Assembly: GCA_029981855.1 (NCBI GenBank)
Contig: JARRCS010000007.1
Coordinates: 40,195-104,194 of the forward strand
DNA from: Halanaerobiales bacterium
GTDB lineage: Bacteria; Bacillota; Halanaerobiia; Halanaerobiales; DTU029
Length of the DNA stretch: 64,000 bases
Direction of reading: 5' to 3'
The notes under the pieces: model-generated
Told to the model about the DNA's origin: nothing
Seen by the model: only the letters and a program-made list of their open reading frames with translations
Database searches by the model: none
In this document: one piece after another, positions 53,889 to 63,139 of the stretch
Layout of the letters: each line of letters begins with the position of its first letter
Position numbering within the stretch: position 1 is the stretch's first letter
Position numbers and translations under genes: made by a program

Positions 53889-54506
53889 TTAAAAATGGTC
53901 ACAAAGATGTCCGGTGCTATTCAATAATTTCAATACCGGATTATTTTCATAGAATTTAACAATACTTACACTGCAATTATCAACCTCCAACCTCCAATAT
54001 AACCTAACCGGCATCCCCAGTAAGTTGGCCAGATAGACCCTGATTGGACCCCCGTGGGTAACAATTACTATTCTTTTACCTTTAGACTCTGCTAAAATTC
54101 CCTCAACGGTTTTAACTATCCTTTTTTGAAATTCCTTAACCCACTCCCCTCCCGGAGGATGGGTTGAAGTTGGATCATCAAACCACTTTTCGACGATATC
54201 AGGGTATCTTGCCCTAATATCCTTATAAGAAAGCCCTTCCCAGCTGCCAAAATTCATCTCCCTTAAACCCGGTGACTTTTTCACCTCAAACCCGTGGGGT
54301 TCAGCAATCTTAATTGCGGTACTGTAAGCCCGTTTCAAATCACTGGAATAGACCCGGTCAATCTCCCATCTGGCTAAAAAATTACTGACCTTATCAGCTT
54401 GTTCTAAACCAACTTCATTCAAACCGATATCCTGCTGTCCCTGAAAACGTAAGCTTTTGTTCCATTCCGTCTCTCCATGCCGGACCAGGATTAACTCTGT
54501 CTCCAT
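53889..54506 (-). CDS. histidine phosphatase family protein, likely alpha-ribazole phosphatase
   Basis: 205 residues from the ATG at 54506 (AGGAGTG). Phosphoglycerate-mutase fold: LILVRHGETEWN with the phospho-His, SSDLKRAYSTA, MNFGSWEG, and the second His in IVTHGGPIRV. Its place after cobD, pduX and cobS points to CobC, removing phosphate from alpha-ribazole phosphate. Other small-molecule phosphatases share the fold. Confidence 0.88.
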   Translation of the reverse strand: METELILVRHGETEWNKSLRFQGQQDIGLNEVGLEQADKVSNFLARWEIDRVYSSDLKRAYSTAIKIAEPHGFEVKKSPGLREMNFGSWEGLSYKDIRARYPDIVEKWFDDPTSTHPPGGEWVKEFQKRIVKTVEGILAESKGKRIVIVTHGGPIRVYLANLLGMPVRLYWRLEVDNCSVSIVKFYENNPVLKLLNSTGHLCDHF

Positions 54507-54580
54507 CAATATCACTCCTCTAAGTCTTCTAACACTAACCAGAACTATTTAATGATTATGGTCAAAGACCTTTACTCTTC

Positions 54581-55657
54581 TTAAATAATTTCTCTCAGAT
54601 TATCCAGGAGAAAACAATTATCCGCTCTGCTTTTCACGGCCACCCGGATATAATTCTCGCCCAGTCCCCGGTATGAACTGCAGTCCCTGATCAGAATCCC
54701 CCTCCGGGCCAGAATTTCAGCCAGTTCTATCGAGGAAAAATTGCTTGCGCCGATATCAATAAAAATGTAATTAGCTGATGGTGGAAAGGGTTTAAGTCCA
54801 TCAATCTTCTTTAAGGAATTATAAAGAAATTCCCGCTCAAGGCTAATTCTCCTTCTGGTCTCTTTTTGATATTCAACATCTTTAAGAACAATTTCCCCGG
54901 CAAGCTGGGCAAAAAAGTTAACACTCCAGGGATCCCGGGCTAACTCCATTTTACTAATTAATTCCTCTGTCCCGGCCCCGTAACCCAGCCTTAATCCAGG
55001 AATAGCATAAAACTTAGTTAAAGAACGGAGGACAAATAAATTGCTATATCTGACAATCAAATCAATAACCGTGTAATTACCGGGGTTATCTATAAAATCA
55101 ATAAAGGCCTCATCAATAATAACGAAAACATCCTTCCTTGAAGCATAATCAATTAAATCCACCAGCTCGCTTTTTTTAATCAGGGTACCTGTCGGATTAT
55201 TAGGATTACAGAGAAAGACTATTTTTACCCGGTCAAGGTTTGCTACAACCTCCTCAATATCTATCTTAAAACCCTTTTCTTCTTCGAGCCTGAGGTATTT
55301 AACCCTACCACCGCAGCTTTTTACCGCTAGTTCATATTCGGAAAAGGTAGGGGCCATGACCAGGGCTAAATCAGGCTTAATAACCTTAACCAGCTGATAG
55401 ATTAATTCAACGGCCCCGTTACCAATAACCAGGTTTTTCTCTTCCAAATCAAGGTATTGACCCATCTTTCTCTTTAAAGTAGTTGAATTTGGTTCAGGAT
55501 AGTGGATTATTTTAGCAAGATTATTCCTTATCTCTTCCAGCAATTGCGAAGGAGGTCCCAGAAAATTTATGTTAGCACTAAAATCAATGATATTCTCTTC
55601 TTTTAAATTATACCTTTCCACTGCCCTGGTGATATTTCCCCCGTGGATGTGTTCCAT
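54581..55657 (-). CDS. cobD: L-threonine-O-3-phosphate decarboxylase (CobD-like aminotransferase)
   Basis: 358 residues from the ATG at 55657 (AAAGGAG), beginning MEHIHGGNITRAVERYNL as CobD proteins do. PLP fold type I: VFLCNPNNPTGTL, IIDEAFIDF, and the PLP lysine in LRSLTKFYAIPGLRLGYG. It makes aminopropanol phosphate for the cobalamin nucleotide loop. Close kin of HisC, but the cobS/pduX neighbours settle the call. Confidence 0.92.
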   Translation of the reverse strand: MEHIHGGNITRAVERYNLKEENIIDFSANINFLGPPSQLLEEIRNNLAKIIHYPEPNSTTLKRKMGQYLDLEEKNLVIGNGAVELIYQLVKVIKPDLALVMAPTFSEYELAVKSCGGRVKYLRLEEEKGFKIDIEEVVANLDRVKIVFLCNPNNPTGTLIKKSELVDLIDYASRKDVFVIIDEAFIDFIDNPGNYTVIDLIVRYSNLFVLRSLTKFYAIPGLRLGYGAGTEELISKMELARDPWSVNFFAQLAGEIVLKDVEYQKETRRRISLEREFLYNSLKKIDGLKPFPPSANYIFIDIGASNFSSIELAEILARRGILIRDCSSYRGLGENYIRVAVKSRADNCFLLDNLREII

Positions 55658-55734
55658 ATTTTTTAACTCCTTTAAGTAAACCAACTTTAGGTTTATCTAC
55701 GCTCTTTAGGGCAAGCCCAAGGATTTATGTGCTC

Positions 55735-56634
55735 CTATTTATAACTTATCAGATCTTTAGATATGACCTCCAGGCCACCGGAAACCAGCTGAACCCTTTT
55801 AATGAAAGTAAGCTCAGGGATTTTAGCTTCAATCTCAGCCAGTAATTCTCCTTCCGGAAAATTTATATCTATCAGCAAACCGATTAATGTCCCGCTATGA
55901 GCCACATTTACTCCGTAAATCTCATCCATTCCTTCAGTCAGCTTAATAATCTTCTCCAGATTAGGTTTAAAAAGGATTGACTGATGGGCCAGACTGCTTA
56001 AGGTTGCCCCCCGGCCAATTAATCCTGGATCCTTTACTCTGATACCTGCTTTGACCAGGCTGGCTGCCTCCTGTACTATGCTTTCTTTATGAAAGTTTAA
56101 CTTTTTTAGATCAGATCTTTGATTAAAGGCGATGGTATCAACCCGTCCTTTTTCAGAGAAAATTAAAATATGCAACAGGGGAGGTTTCCCCAGGCCTTCT
56201 ATTACTTCTCCCCGCAGGTGATCGAAGAGATAGATACCGGGGAGGAAGACTCCATCGGTTGGTTCAATCTCTAAGGCCACCCTCTTAATTAAGTCATAAT
56301 CCGGGTTATAACCCAGAGCAGCCATGGTTGCCCCAACTGCAGCGGTAATATCGGCGGTACTACTGGCCATACCTCTTCCCCGTAAGAGCTGGCTTTTAAT
56401 TTCTACCCTGGCTCCCAGTTCACTTCTACCTAGATAGCTTAAGGTCTTTTTCAGCGCCCTGATAGTCTTCTCAGCCCTTATACTGGCTCTATATCCATCA
56501 ATATCCTTACTCAATTTTACGGTAATCGAGCTATATAGATTAACCGGGCAGGTAATCAGGAAATTAGTCCCCTTTAAACTTCCCTGTACAAGCTCCCCGC
56601 AGCTGCCCGGTACCTTTACAGTTGCAAGATACAT
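55735..56634 (-). CDS. pduX: L-threonine kinase (PduX-like GHMP kinase)
   Basis: 299 residues. GHMP kinase features: KVPGSCGELVQGSLKGTNFLI at the N-terminus, the phosphate loop LLRGRGMASSTADI, and the C-terminal NVAHSGTLIGLL. PduX phosphorylates threonine to feed CobD. Located between cobS and cobD on the same strand. RBS weak. Confidence 0.9.
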   Translation of the reverse strand: MYLATVKVPGSCGELVQGSLKGTNFLITCPVNLYSSITVKLSKDIDGYRASIRAEKTIRALKKTLSYLGRSELGARVEIKSQLLRGRGMASSTADITAAVGATMAALGYNPDYDLIKRVALEIEPTDGVFLPGIYLFDHLRGEVIEGLGKPPLLHILIFSEKGRVDTIAFNQRSDLKKLNFHKESIVQEAASLVKAGIRVKDPGLIGRGATLSSLAHQSILFKPNLEKIIKLTEGMDEIYGVNVAHSGTLIGLLIDINFPEGELLAEIEAKIPELTFIKRVQLVSGGLEVISKDLISYK

Positions 56635-56682
56635 TATTGCTACTTCATCCTTTAAATTTATTTCTTTACAATTTTAATCATT

Positions 56683-57450
56683 TTATAATCTTATAATCAG
56701 AAAAATCAGAAGGGTCACAACCTCAATAATCTCATTAATCGCCCCGTAGACATCTCCGGTCAAACCCCCGATTTTATTGACCACTGTTCTGGCGATGATT
56801 ATGGTCATAATCCAGGAAAGCAGGAAGGTTATTATTCCTATAAGATAAGGAAATTGAAATAGGTAGTGTAAAAAGAAAAATAAAGCAATTAGCCAGCCCA
56901 GACCCTGGAATACTTCTTTTACTCCTAAAAATAATGTAAAGGTTTTAGCCAGTTTGCTCGAACCGGCTATCGGGTAGCGATAAGCGGCAAAAAGGACCAT
57001 CCACCGGCTAATAGCCGGCATTAATATCAAGACCGGCGCCCTGAAAACCCCCTTCAGTTCCAACAAAAGATTAAATTTTAATAATAATAAAAGAACCAGG
57101 GCTATAACCCCAAAGGCTCCGACCCTGCTATCATGCATAATCTCCAGTATCCGCTCTTTATCCCGGCCGCTGAAGATCCCATCAATCGTATCCATAAAGC
57201 CATCTAAATGTAGACCCCCGCTCAGATAGACCAGGACCGTTAAAATTAGTGCATTAACCACTGCTACAGGTAAAACCATAGTAGCTAACCTATCGACTAA
57301 AAAGAGAAATAAACCGATAACAGCTCCCACCAGAGGATAATAAGCGGTAGATGCTGATGGGAGTTGCTCATCATATTCTAAGTTTACAGGCACAGGCAGA
57401 CGGGTTAAAAAGGATAAGGCAAAGAAAAATTTCCTTATTTCTAGCAGCAT
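56683..57450 (-). CDS. cobS: adenosylcobinamide-GDP ribazoletransferase (cobalamin synthase)
   Basis: 255 residues with six or seven membrane helices. The family motif GGLHLDGFMDTIDGIFSG and RDKERILEIMHDSRVGAFG are intact. It joins alpha-ribazole to adenosylcobinamide-GDP in the membrane. It appears to lead the cobS-pduX-cobD-cobC set. I see no cobalamin riboswitch in front. Confidence 0.95.
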   Translation of the reverse strand: MLLEIRKFFFALSFLTRLPVPVNLEYDEQLPSASTAYYPLVGAVIGLFLFLVDRLATMVLPVAVVNALILTVLVYLSGGLHLDGFMDTIDGIFSGRDKERILEIMHDSRVGAFGVIALVLLLLLKFNLLLELKGVFRAPVLILMPAISRWMVLFAAYRYPIAGSSKLAKTFTLFLGVKEVFQGLGWLIALFFFLHYLFQFPYLIGIITFLLSWIMTIIIARTVVNKIGGLTGDVYGAINEIIEVVTLLIFLIIRL

Positions 57451-57816
57451 ATTATACCTTCTTCCTCATTTGTAATCATCTAAGCAAATTATTTAATCTT
57501 TCAAATTAACTCGTTGCAGATTTATTGTCGAGAAACTCGCTTCTTTTATCAAATCCTGTGAAAGTATCTTTGTCATATATTATTATTAAATTATAGGTGA
57601 AAATAAAAAATCCTGCTTTTTTTCTGATTAACTTTGCGGTCAGTTCAAATTATATCAAAAATTTAACCCCAAGAGCCCATTCTAGACCGCTTAGAACAAA
57701 TTGGCCTTTATCCACAGAATATATAAAATGAGCCAGGAAGATAATCCTGGCCCTTAAAGGTCTAAAAATAATATAATGTTTCTATCACAAAAAGGTCATA
57801 CCATATATTTTTTGCT
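57451..57816. other. 366-bp intergenic stretch
   Basis: Holds the terminator of the flavoprotein gene (57732-57751) and AT-rich sequence with a single perfect DnaA-box match (TTATCCACA near 57710) that is probably chance. No ORF or riboswitch recognised. Confidence 0.6.
57732..57751 (-). terminator. terminator of the FAD oxidoreductase gene
   Basis: Arms GCCAGGA (57732-57738) and TCCTGGC (57745-57751) with a T-rich stretch on the minus strand. Confidence 0.7.
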
Positions 57817-59151
57817 CTACAATCTGGAAACCGCATCTTCAGCGGCATTAATTAGCTGGTAGGCAATAGGAGAAGCAGTTAAGGCAGGATGTGTTCCTAC
57901 CTGCATTGTGGCAAGATCCTCTGCTTTCATCTTCTTTTCTATAGCAAGACCAAGGATATTGGTAAATTCCCCTACCGAATATCCGCCATATACCTGGGCA
58001 CCGATTAAAGTCCCATCATAGGCCTTAAAGACCAGACTTATACCCAGTTTACTGGCTCCAGGCATCCCACCGGGATGTCTGTTTATAGCTTCAGCCTTGC
58101 CCACGACTACCTCAATTCCCGCCTCTTCTGCCTGTTTCCTGGTTAGTCCAGCCACACCTATTGCCTGATTATCTACTATCGTAGCGAAAATGCCAATCGA
58201 GGCCTGTTTTTCCCTCCTTAATTCAAAGAGATTGGCTCCGGCAACACGTCCTTCATTAGTAGCAATTGAAGCCAGTCTTCCTGCCTCAAAATTCCGGCCA
58301 AAGAATGAAGGTTTCTCCACACAGTCACCACAGGCAAAGATATCAGGATCGCTCGTCCTCATATACTCATCAACCAGTATTCCCTTTTTAACATCACATT
58401 CCAGACCTGCTTTTTTAGCAAGATCGATATTAGGAGTAACACCGGTTGCAAGGATAACTATATCAGCTGGAAGCTCTTTTCCATTAGATAACCTGACACC
58501 TTCTACCTGGTTATCTCCGATAATTTCATTAACTTTAATTCCACCATAGATTTCTACCCCGTTTTCCTTTAATTTATTCTCCGCCTTAAGACAGAATTCA
58601 TCATCACAGACCAGAGATAGAACATGATCCATTATTTCAACAATCTTTACCTTAATATCTCTTCCCTTACGGCACTCATCAGCAAATTCAATTCCGATAA
58701 ATCCACCACCGACAATCACCAGATTCTTACTAGCATCTAATCTATTTTTAATGGTTTCTAATAGCCCAAAATCCTTTTGAATAGTAAATACACCGTCCAA
58801 TTCGACTCCTTTAATTGGCGGAACAAAGGGCTTTGAACCTGTAGCCAGAATCAATCTTTCATAAGCTATTTCTTCCCCTGTTTTCAAACTAACCCTCTTA
58901 TTTTCTCTATTAATCTCCAGAACCTCATCAATCAGTAGTTCAATCCCCTTACCGGTAACAGCTGCATCCGGAATTAAATTATTATCAGGTCCATCAACGG
59001 TCGCCATAGTATAGGGAATACCACAAGGGATCAGGACCTTTTCCTCTTTCCTGACCAGTGTAATATCCTTTTCCGGATAATGTTTTTTAGCTGTAACCGC
59101 TGCCATAATACCAGCCGCACTACCACCTATAACCAGCACGTCAGTTCTCAT
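57817..59151 (-). CDS. FAD-dependent pyridine nucleotide-disulfide oxidoreductase (CoA-disulfide reductase / NADH oxidase-like)
   Basis: 444 residues. FAD motif VIGGSAAGIMAA (6-17), active-site single Cys in LIPCGIPY (about 43), NAD motif VIVGGGFIGIEFA (about 144-156), FAD motif IFACGDC and a C-terminal dimerisation domain starting near 325. The one-Cys site is that of CoA-disulfide reductases and NADH oxidases or persulfide reductases. It probably handles O2 or thiol stress. RBS GGGGAGG. Confidence 0.88.
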   Translation of the reverse strand: MRTDVLVIGGSAAGIMAAVTAKKHYPEKDITLVRKEEKVLIPCGIPYTMATVDGPDNNLIPDAAVTGKGIELLIDEVLEINRENKRVSLKTGEEIAYERLILATGSKPFVPPIKGVELDGVFTIQKDFGLLETIKNRLDASKNLVIVGGGFIGIEFADECRKGRDIKVKIVEIMDHVLSLVCDDEFCLKAENKLKENGVEIYGGIKVNEIIGDNQVEGVRLSNGKELPADIVILATGVTPNIDLAKKAGLECDVKKGILVDEYMRTSDPDIFACGDCVEKPSFFGRNFEAGRLASIATNEGRVAGANLFELRREKQASIGIFATIVDNQAIGVAGLTRKQAEEAGIEVVVGKAEAINRHPGGMPGASKLGISLVFKAYDGTLIGAQVYGGYSVGEFTNILGLAIEKKMKAEDLATMQVGTHPALTASPIAYQLINAAEDAVSRL

Positions 59152-59224
59152 TAAAAAATCCTCCCCTTTTGATTTTATTATATTATATTCAGGCCAATAG
59201 CCATAAAGCTACCTCTGACTCCCC

Positions 59225-59629
59225 TTATTTAATTGCTTCTACAGGACAAACTGACATACATCTGTGACAATTACGGCATTTATCTGCAATAATCTCTGCA
59301 GTTCCGGCGTTCATCCTAATTGCATTAAAGGGGCATACCTCAAGACATTTTTCACAACCAATACATTCTTCCCCATCAATAACAGGTATATTATTAATGT
59401 CATCAGTACCTGTGCTACCAATATTATTTAATCCCTTTCGGGTCATTGGGCTCCCGCAAGCAGGGCACTTCAACTCATAACAAGGTACGCCCCGCTGATG
59501 TGCAACCTCTCTTCCACAATTGGGACAGATACAACTTCCTCCCGGCCCGAAACCACTATTGCTGTTCCGATTTGAACCAATACCCCTGCCCTGTCCGGAA
59601 CGACGACCATCACCCCGACCATAAAACAT
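59225..59629 (-). CDS. 2[4Fe-4S] ferredoxin with zinc-ribbon N-terminus
   Basis: 134 residues from the ATG at 59629 (AAAGGAG); the longer start lies inside the RBS. A Gly/Arg/Asn-rich head, a zinc ribbon with CPNCG and CPACG, then two 4Fe-4S motifs CIGCEKCLEVCP and CRNCHRCMSVCP. It follows a NifX-like gene, a pairing common in anaerobes, and likely carries electrons or clusters for it. Confidence 0.9.
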   Translation of the reverse strand: MFYGRGDGRRSGQGRGIGSNRNSNSGFGPGGSCICPNCGREVAHQRGVPCYELKCPACGSPMTRKGLNNIGSTGTDDINNIPVIDGEECIGCEKCLEVCPFNAIRMNAGTAEIIADKCRNCHRCMSVCPVEAIK

Positions 59630-59664
59630 ATCTAACACTCCTTTAATTATGTAATATCAGTCAT

Positions 59665-60054
59665 TTATTTTAAAACCAGATGCCTTCTGGTTTCTCCCTG
59701 ATTCCATAAATTTAGAATTTCTGTATAACTATTTAATAGTTCATTTAATCCTTCCTGTATTGTATCAGAATGTACTAATACGGGTACAAAGTGTTTCTTA
59801 ATCCTCTTGATATTGGGCCCAAAAACCTTTGCTACACCCGCCTTGACATTTTCTTGCATCAATATTTGAACAATTCCTCCGGCCTTTTTAGGATCTGCGT
59901 GAGTTTCCTCCTCTTCGGTGGTATTTGCGATTTTTTTAACAAATTCACTCCCATTTTCATCTAACCTATAAATATAGTAGTAGTCAGCATCACCGAAATG
60001 CCTATTAATAAAGTTTACTCCATCATCTGTAGCACAGGCAATTATTAATGACAT
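59665..60054 (-). CDS. NifX/NifB-domain protein (dinitrogenase Fe-Mo cofactor family)
   Basis: 129 residues; starts IIACATDDGVNFINRHFGDADYYYIY, typical of the free-standing NifX/NifY/NafY-like domain that binds iron-molybdenum-type or other metal clusters. No nif structural genes are present, so the role is not nitrogen fixation. AAGGAGGG precedes the ATG; operon with the ferredoxin. Confidence 0.88.
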   Translation of the reverse strand: MSLIIACATDDGVNFINRHFGDADYYYIYRLDENGSEFVKKIANTTEEEETHADPKKAGGIVQILMQENVKAGVAKVFGPNIKRIKKHFVPVLVHSDTIQEGLNELLNSYTEILNLWNQGETRRHLVLK

Positions 60055-60196
60055 TGAAAATCCCTCCTTATTATAAACATTGGCTCATAACTATCATAAT
60101 TATAATACAGTTTTAATCATATGTCAATATTAACCTGGGATTTCCCAGGGAGTTCCCTTTTCCTGTTATTTTTTCCCTGCCCCATCTACCAATAAT

Positions 60197-60379
60197 TTAT
60201 CTATCAACAAATTCTTTTACCCGTTTTAGAACTCCCTCCCAGCTACCTTCATTAATAAACAGATAGGCTATCATACCGAGAGCCACAATTATTATGATCC
60301 AGGCAATGGTTGCCAGGGCACTACGGTTTTCCTGCGGCTTACCAACATATAATAATTGCCGAATTGAATCAGCCAGCAT
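60197..60379 (-). CDS. small single-helix membrane protein
   Basis: 60 residues with one membrane helix (about 22-41, LATIAWIIIIVALGMIAYLF) between charged ends. The ATG has no good RBS. It follows the truncated flavodoxin gene. No family recognised; it could be spurious. Confidence 0.45.
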   Translation of the reverse strand: MLADSIRQLLYVGKPQENRSALATIAWIIIIVALGMIAYLFINEGSWEGVLKRVKEFVDR

Positions 60380-60464
60380 TACAGCTAAAAAGAATGGATT
60401 TCTAATTTTAGAAGATGGTCATCAATCACGAGAATCGACTAAGAATAAGATAGATCAATCTGAC

Positions 60465-60599
60465 TTATGGGTCGTAGTCATATAGATTGACCATCTTAAC
60501 CTGATGGCCATTTTCCTCTGCACCATCAAGAATTCTTTGACACAGGGAACTGATAAGTCCCTTTCTTCTCGGTGTACCTACAACAGCTAAAACCTTCAT
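60465..60599 (-). pseudogene. truncated NAD(P)H-dependent FMN reductase / flavodoxin-fold gene
   Basis: From the ATG at 60599 (AAAGAGATG upstream) the frame reads MKVLAVVGTPRRKG, the FMN-phosphate loop of the NADPH-dependent FMN reductase family, and on to HQVKMVNLYDYDP, then stops after 44 codons where the family continues for another 120-150 residues. Past the stop, another frame reads SQIDLSYS briefly. Directly downstream of feoB. Likely a decayed iron-reduction gene. Confidence 0.65.
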
Positions 60600-60736
60600 A
60601 GCTCATCTCTTTCCTGAAAGTGAAAAATGAAATCTTAACTTTATTTTATACGGGAACACTTATTAACTTTATTTAAGTATTCCCGCTGCTCCATTTCCAA
60701 CAGTTTCCTAAAAATTTATCAACTTTTGTTTTGTCT

Positions 60737-62563
60737 TTAAGATATCAAATTCTTATTCTCTGAAATCATTTCCCTATTATTTATATTTGGGATATATTTA
60801 ATCAAGAATAGTACCAGGATGATAATCAACCAACCTAGCAGAGTAAATCCACCCTCTTGGAAGGCAAAATTCATAAAACCCCCTACTATAAAAGTAGTGA
60901 TGATCATAACTAGAGTAGCCTTCAGCATATCAATTATTCCCAGTTCCCTTATCAAGACGGCAAAGGTGGCTACACAGGGAAAATATATCGCCAGAATGGT
61001 ACTGGCTACAACCAGTTGTTTGGCTGTCAATCCCAGTGGGGCCAGCATCCCCATAGCCAGGTCCTTACGTAAGAAACCCATTAGTAATGCCGTTATCGCC
61101 TCCTGCGGTAGCCCAAAAAGTCTATTTAAAAATGGCCCGATACCTATTGCTAAAAGATCAAATACACCCAGAACATAGAATAGATTTACAATAAATATAC
61201 CAAATAACATAAAGGGAATAGCATCCCTCAAGAAACTAACAATACGCATCCATAATTTCTTAATTACAGTCCCGATACTGGGAATTCTAAAAGGCGGTAT
61301 CTCCAGTAATAGATCTGAACTAAAACCAGGTAGTATTTTATTGAGTAATAGACCGACTATAATCCAGACAGCGCCTAAAACGGCAAACACATAGCCAATA
61401 TATTTACCACCATAAGGACCCAGCAAGCCTAAAATCATAGCTATCTGAGCCATACAGGGAATGGCAATGGCCATTAAAGTACTGGCAATAAACTTCTCCC
61501 GCCGGCTCTCAAGAGTACGGGCTGCCAGAGCGGCAGGCACATTACAACCCAGTCCCAGAATCATTGGAATAATTGAAAAACCATGGAGACCGACCTTATG
61601 CAAGACATTATCCACCAATACTGCCAGACGGGGTAGGTACCCTGTATCTTCCAGTAAACCCAGGATAAAATAAAAGGCAATAATATACGGTAAAACAGCT
61701 GCAAAGGGAATAAAAACTGCAGTAGTCAATAAACCAAAGGATTGCCCGAAATCAATCTCTCCCTCAATCAATTGACCTACTAATAGGTCATGTAGGAACC
61801 CCTGCGAACCTAATAAAATACTTAATTTAAGTATCATAGGCTTATATACGGTTTCAAAAAAGGGTTCGGTTACATAACCGATCAAACCCTCTCCGATAAA
61901 ACGGATAATCTTAAAGGAAAGATATAAAACAATTATAGCAATAGGTATCCCTGTTAAAGGCTTAATTGAAACCTCTTCTAACCGGTCTAATAAAGAATAG
62001 TGACGGTGATTAATCTGTTGCACCTCTTCAATAATCTTACCAATCTCCGCCCATCTCTTCTCGGTCTTACCATAATCCCTATCCATAATCTCCCTGTAAT
62101 CGAATTTATTGATCAAATCTCTAATACCATTACCTTTAGTAGCGACAGTTGGGATAACAGGAACACCTAACAGCCGTTCCAATCTATCCACATCGATTTG
62201 AATGCCTTTATGCTGGGCTTCATCCCAGAAATTAAGGGCTATAATGACCGGAATATCCTTCTCCAGTAATTGTAAAGTAAGATTTAGATTCCGTTCTAAA
62301 TTAGTAGCATCTACTATATTAATTACCAGATCACCTTCATTTAACATATTAACCGCTACTTCTTCCGCTTTATTAGTTGGTTCCAGGGTATAAGTGCCCG
62401 GGACATCAATAATATTGACGATTTCTCCTCTCCATTTCATATAACCCTCGGTATATTCAACCGTAGTACCGGGATAATTAGACGAAGTCACACTGGTTCC
62501 GGTTAGCCTTGAAAAAAATACACTCTTACCTACATTGGGGTTACCCATCAGGAGTATCTTCAT
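60737..62563 (-). CDS. feoB: ferrous iron transport protein B
   Basis: 608 residues. The N-terminal G domain has G1 GNPNVGKS (8-15), G2 around YPGTTVEY, G3 DVPGTY and G4-like NFWD. Then come a helical spacer and a membrane domain with two Gate motifs and GLGCNVPAALAARTL. It is shorter than the 770-residue proteobacterial form but near the Firmicute size. It shares one base with feoA. GTP-driven Fe2+ uptake under anoxic conditions. Confidence 0.95.
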   Translation of the reverse strand: MKILLMGNPNVGKSVFFSRLTGTSVTSSNYPGTTVEYTEGYMKWRGEIVNIIDVPGTYTLEPTNKAEEVAVNMLNEGDLVINIVDATNLERNLNLTLQLLEKDIPVIIALNFWDEAQHKGIQIDVDRLERLLGVPVIPTVATKGNGIRDLINKFDYREIMDRDYGKTEKRWAEIGKIIEEVQQINHRHYSLLDRLEEVSIKPLTGIPIAIIVLYLSFKIIRFIGEGLIGYVTEPFFETVYKPMILKLSILLGSQGFLHDLLVGQLIEGEIDFGQSFGLLTTAVFIPFAAVLPYIIAFYFILGLLEDTGYLPRLAVLVDNVLHKVGLHGFSIIPMILGLGCNVPAALAARTLESRREKFIASTLMAIAIPCMAQIAMILGLLGPYGGKYIGYVFAVLGAVWIIVGLLLNKILPGFSSDLLLEIPPFRIPSIGTVIKKLWMRIVSFLRDAIPFMLFGIFIVNLFYVLGVFDLLAIGIGPFLNRLFGLPQEAITALLMGFLRKDLAMGMLAPLGLTAKQLVVASTILAIYFPCVATFAVLIRELGIIDMLKATLVMIITTFIVGGFMNFAFQEGGFTLLGWLIIILVLFLIKYIPNINNREMISENKNLIS

Positions 62564-62799
62564 TATTTATCAACCTCCATAATTATTTTGGCCGACATGC
62601 CATGTCCAATTGCAACTTTTATATTATCCACCTGAACAGTTACCGGACCACCGAGAAAAGAATCACTTATTTTAGTTATCTCTTTTCCCTGTCTAATACC
62701 CATAGCGTTCAGCTTATTAATCAGACCTTGTCCTCCTTCAAAACCAAACACCCTACCCTTTTCACCTTGCCCTAATTCAATTAATGTCAGTTGATTCAA
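62563..62799 (-). CDS. feoA: ferrous iron transport protein A
   Basis: 78 residues from the TTG at 62799 with GAGGGGGTGG just before. An SH3-like FeoA domain: MNQLTLIELGQGEKGRVFGF, LNAMGIRQGKEI and IAIGHGMSAKI-like end (VAIGHGMSAKIIMEV). The longer open frame to 62895 runs through the Fur boxes and is not coding. FeoA supports FeoB function. Confidence 0.9.
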   Translation of the reverse strand: MNQLTLIELGQGEKGRVFGFEGGQGLINKLNAMGIRQGKEITKISDSFLGGPVTVQVDNIKVAIGHGMSAKIIMEVDK

Positions 62800-62833
62800 A
62801 AGTCCACCCCCTCTAAAGTTATGTACATCTAAT

Positions 62834-62893
62834 TGAAAATTATTCTCAATTAAACTTAAAAAATAATTCTTGTGAAAAATGATTATCAATCTC
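62834..62893 (-). promoter_or_regulatory. two Fur-box-like operators before feoAB
   Basis: TGAAAATTATTCTCA (62834-62848) fits the 7-1-7 palindrome TGATAATnATTATCA with two mismatches. A second site, around ATGATTATCAATC (62874-62893), contains the TGATTATCA core. Both lie 35-95 bp before feoA, in the promoter region. Confidence 0.7.
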
Positions 62894-62999
62894 AATTATA
62901 TTATATCTAAAATCTTGATTAATGTCAAGAAAAATATTTTTGCCCTGCTGTACTCAATAATGGTCTGATTGGGAAATTTTTGTCCCAGCCTGATAATAA

Positions 63000-63139
63000 T
63001 TAATCCGTTTGTTTTATATTACCGATAGTAATACACTGGTTAATAATATCAAGGGCCTTAATAGGTGTCATTTTTTGATTCGGCTCCAGGAGACGTGAAT
63101 CCAGTGTAAAGCCTTTTGTAATTTCATAATAATTCCTTT
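63000..63139 (-). other. unassigned open stretch after the second cobO
   Basis: One minus-strand frame stays open for about 46 codons (NYYEITKGFTLDSRLLEP, then KALDIINQCITIG) and looks protein-like but has no start or RBS and no recognised family. Possibly a gene remnant. Confidence 0.2.

Noticed and set aside
57705..57720. Single perfect DnaA box TTATCCACA
   Set aside because: Isolated nine-base match in AT-rich sequence, expected by chance; no second box near it.
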